Assembly: GCF_001418105.1 (NCBI RefSeq)
Contig: NZ_LIQI01000032.1
Coordinates: 124,001-188,000 of the forward strand
Source of the DNA: Lacinutrix himadriensis
GTDB taxonomy: Bacteria > Bacteroidota > Bacteroidia > Flavobacteriales > Flavobacteriaceae
DNA length: 64,000 bases
Reading direction: 5' to 3'
Part shown: positions 63,569 to 64,000 of the stretch, piece by piece
How positions within the stretch are numbered: the first letter of the stretch is position 1
Layout of the letters: every line of letters begins with the position of its first letter
Notes under the pieces: generated by a model
Databases searched by the model: none
The model's input: the letters and a program-made list of their open reading frames with translations, nothing else
What the model was told of the DNA's origin: nothing
Translations under genes and position numbers: made by a program

Positions 63569-63628
63569 AGCAAGCAACCTATAAATAGAAACGTTATTTC
63601 CAAACGCTATTTATTTTTTCTAGTTTTA

Positions 63629-64000
63629 TTAAAACTTATCTTCTAAGCTAACTTGATCATCAAACTCTATATCTGTATCATAAAATGTAGTAAGATGTTT
63701 TATGGCTTTATAAACTCTTAAAGCAGAATCTTTACTTTTAAAGATAAACATGATATTTGAAACTCCTTCTTCACAAATCAATCTTAATTTATACCATTTT
63801 TTATTAGATTTTTCAGTTGGGAATAATACAATTCTATAAATTTTCTCAACATTAGTACGCTGGTAATACGGAGGAGTTGTATTCGACTTCTCCATCCAAG
63901 TTAAATTAGCAACACCATCTTTTTCTGATGTAAAAAAATCTAATTGATAACCAGAAAAGCCAGAATAACTATAATATTTATCATTATCTTGAAGTAATTT
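63629..64000 (-). CDS. hypothetical protein, 5' end outside window
   Basis: The frame stays open from the stop to the right edge of the window, so the gene starts beyond base 64000 and the internal ATG at 63895 is probably not its start. The visible 123 residues begin KLLQDNDKYYSYSGFSGYQ and include a Lys-rich beta region (KIYRIVLFPTEKSNKKWYKL). The end is acidic (FYDTDIEFDDQVSLEDKF). No family recognised. It is followed by cassette-like repeat copy C. Confidence 0.6.
   Translation of the reverse strand, partial: KLLQDNDKYYSYSGFSGYQLDFFTSEKDGVANLTWMEKSNTTPPYYQRTNVEKIYRIVLFPTEKSNKKWYKLRLICEEGVSNIMFIFKSKDSALRVYKAIKHLTTFYDTDIEFDDQVSLEDKF

Noticed and set aside
61130..63628. Canonical chromosomal integron (attC sites and IntI)
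   Set aside because: Canonical GTTRRRY/RYYYAAC core pairs could not be identified around the repeats and no IntI gene is in the window, so only a cassette-like call is made.
1..64000. CRISPR array
   Set aside because: No regularly spaced identical repeats of 24-40 bases were found; the repeats seen are protein-coding or degenerate 3'-flanking elements.

Overview
The window is low-GC DNA from a member of the Flavobacteriaceae (Bacteroidota). Supporting signs are secreted proteins with type IX secretion C-terminal sorting domains, promoters of the TTTG-N19/20-TAnnTTTG type, A/T-rich rho-independent hairpins, ATG starts without strong Shine-Dalgarno sites, a Bacteroidota-type PurM, the IcmF fused mutase and a GlnN/GSII glutamine synthetase pair. 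I cannot fix the genus.

Layout. 1-4.4 kb: two tandem TPR histidine kinases (the first cut by the window edge) and a LuxR-type response regulator. 4.5-8.3 kb: a secreted beta-helix-like protein and a large repeat protein with a sorting domain. 8.5-18.8 kb: DPP III-like lipoprotein peptidase, SRPBCC/GyrI-like protein, a two-repeat unknown, CrcB, DUF1684 lipoprotein, an MFS transporter behind an attenuator-like leader, Lrp regulator, a DEAD-box-like half helicase and a SigZ-type ECF sigma factor. Upstream of sigZ is an unlisted 33-residue protein with 11 cysteines. 19-24 kb: OsmC, a secreted repeat protein broken in one repeat unit, a truncated second osmC, and an ECF sigma factor overlapping a membrane protein. 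24-40.9 kb: housekeeping genes icmF, purU, a BtuF-like binding protein, pyrF, prfA, DUF3078, purM, glnN and a eukaryotic-type glutamine synthetase. 41-42.2 kb: a lone RES-like gene with cassette-like flanks. 42.2-48.4 kb: Na/Ca antiporter, a BlaI/M56 pair with palindromic operators, a secreted endonuclease I and a conserved 50-residue protein.

From tRNA-Arg (48.64 kb) to the window end is an accessory, defence-type island almost wholly on the minus strand. It holds an excisionase-like HTH protein, an unknown repeat/Cys-rich pair and a three-gene operon that reads as a toxin-antitoxin-chaperone module (small protein, SecB-like chaperone, ADP-ribosyltransferase-like protein; CmdTAC-like). Next is a type I restriction operon in the order hsdM-hsdS-prrC-hsdR, whose third gene is a PrrC-type anticodon nuclease with the R-x3-E-x31-H triad spacing. 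Last come single genes (zinc-motif protein, trypsin-like lipoprotein, small unknowns), several followed by the same degenerate roughly 60-bp repeat, as if carried as cassettes.

How the genes work together. The hsd operon encodes the modification, specificity and restriction subunits together with a nuclease that probably stays silent while bound to the restriction complex and attacks host tRNA when a phage blocks restriction. The SecB/ART module would be a second, independent abortive-infection layer. The most novel signals are the cassette-like repeat family, the CmdTAC-like operon, the Cys-rich mini-protein beside sigZ, and the leader of the MFS gene.
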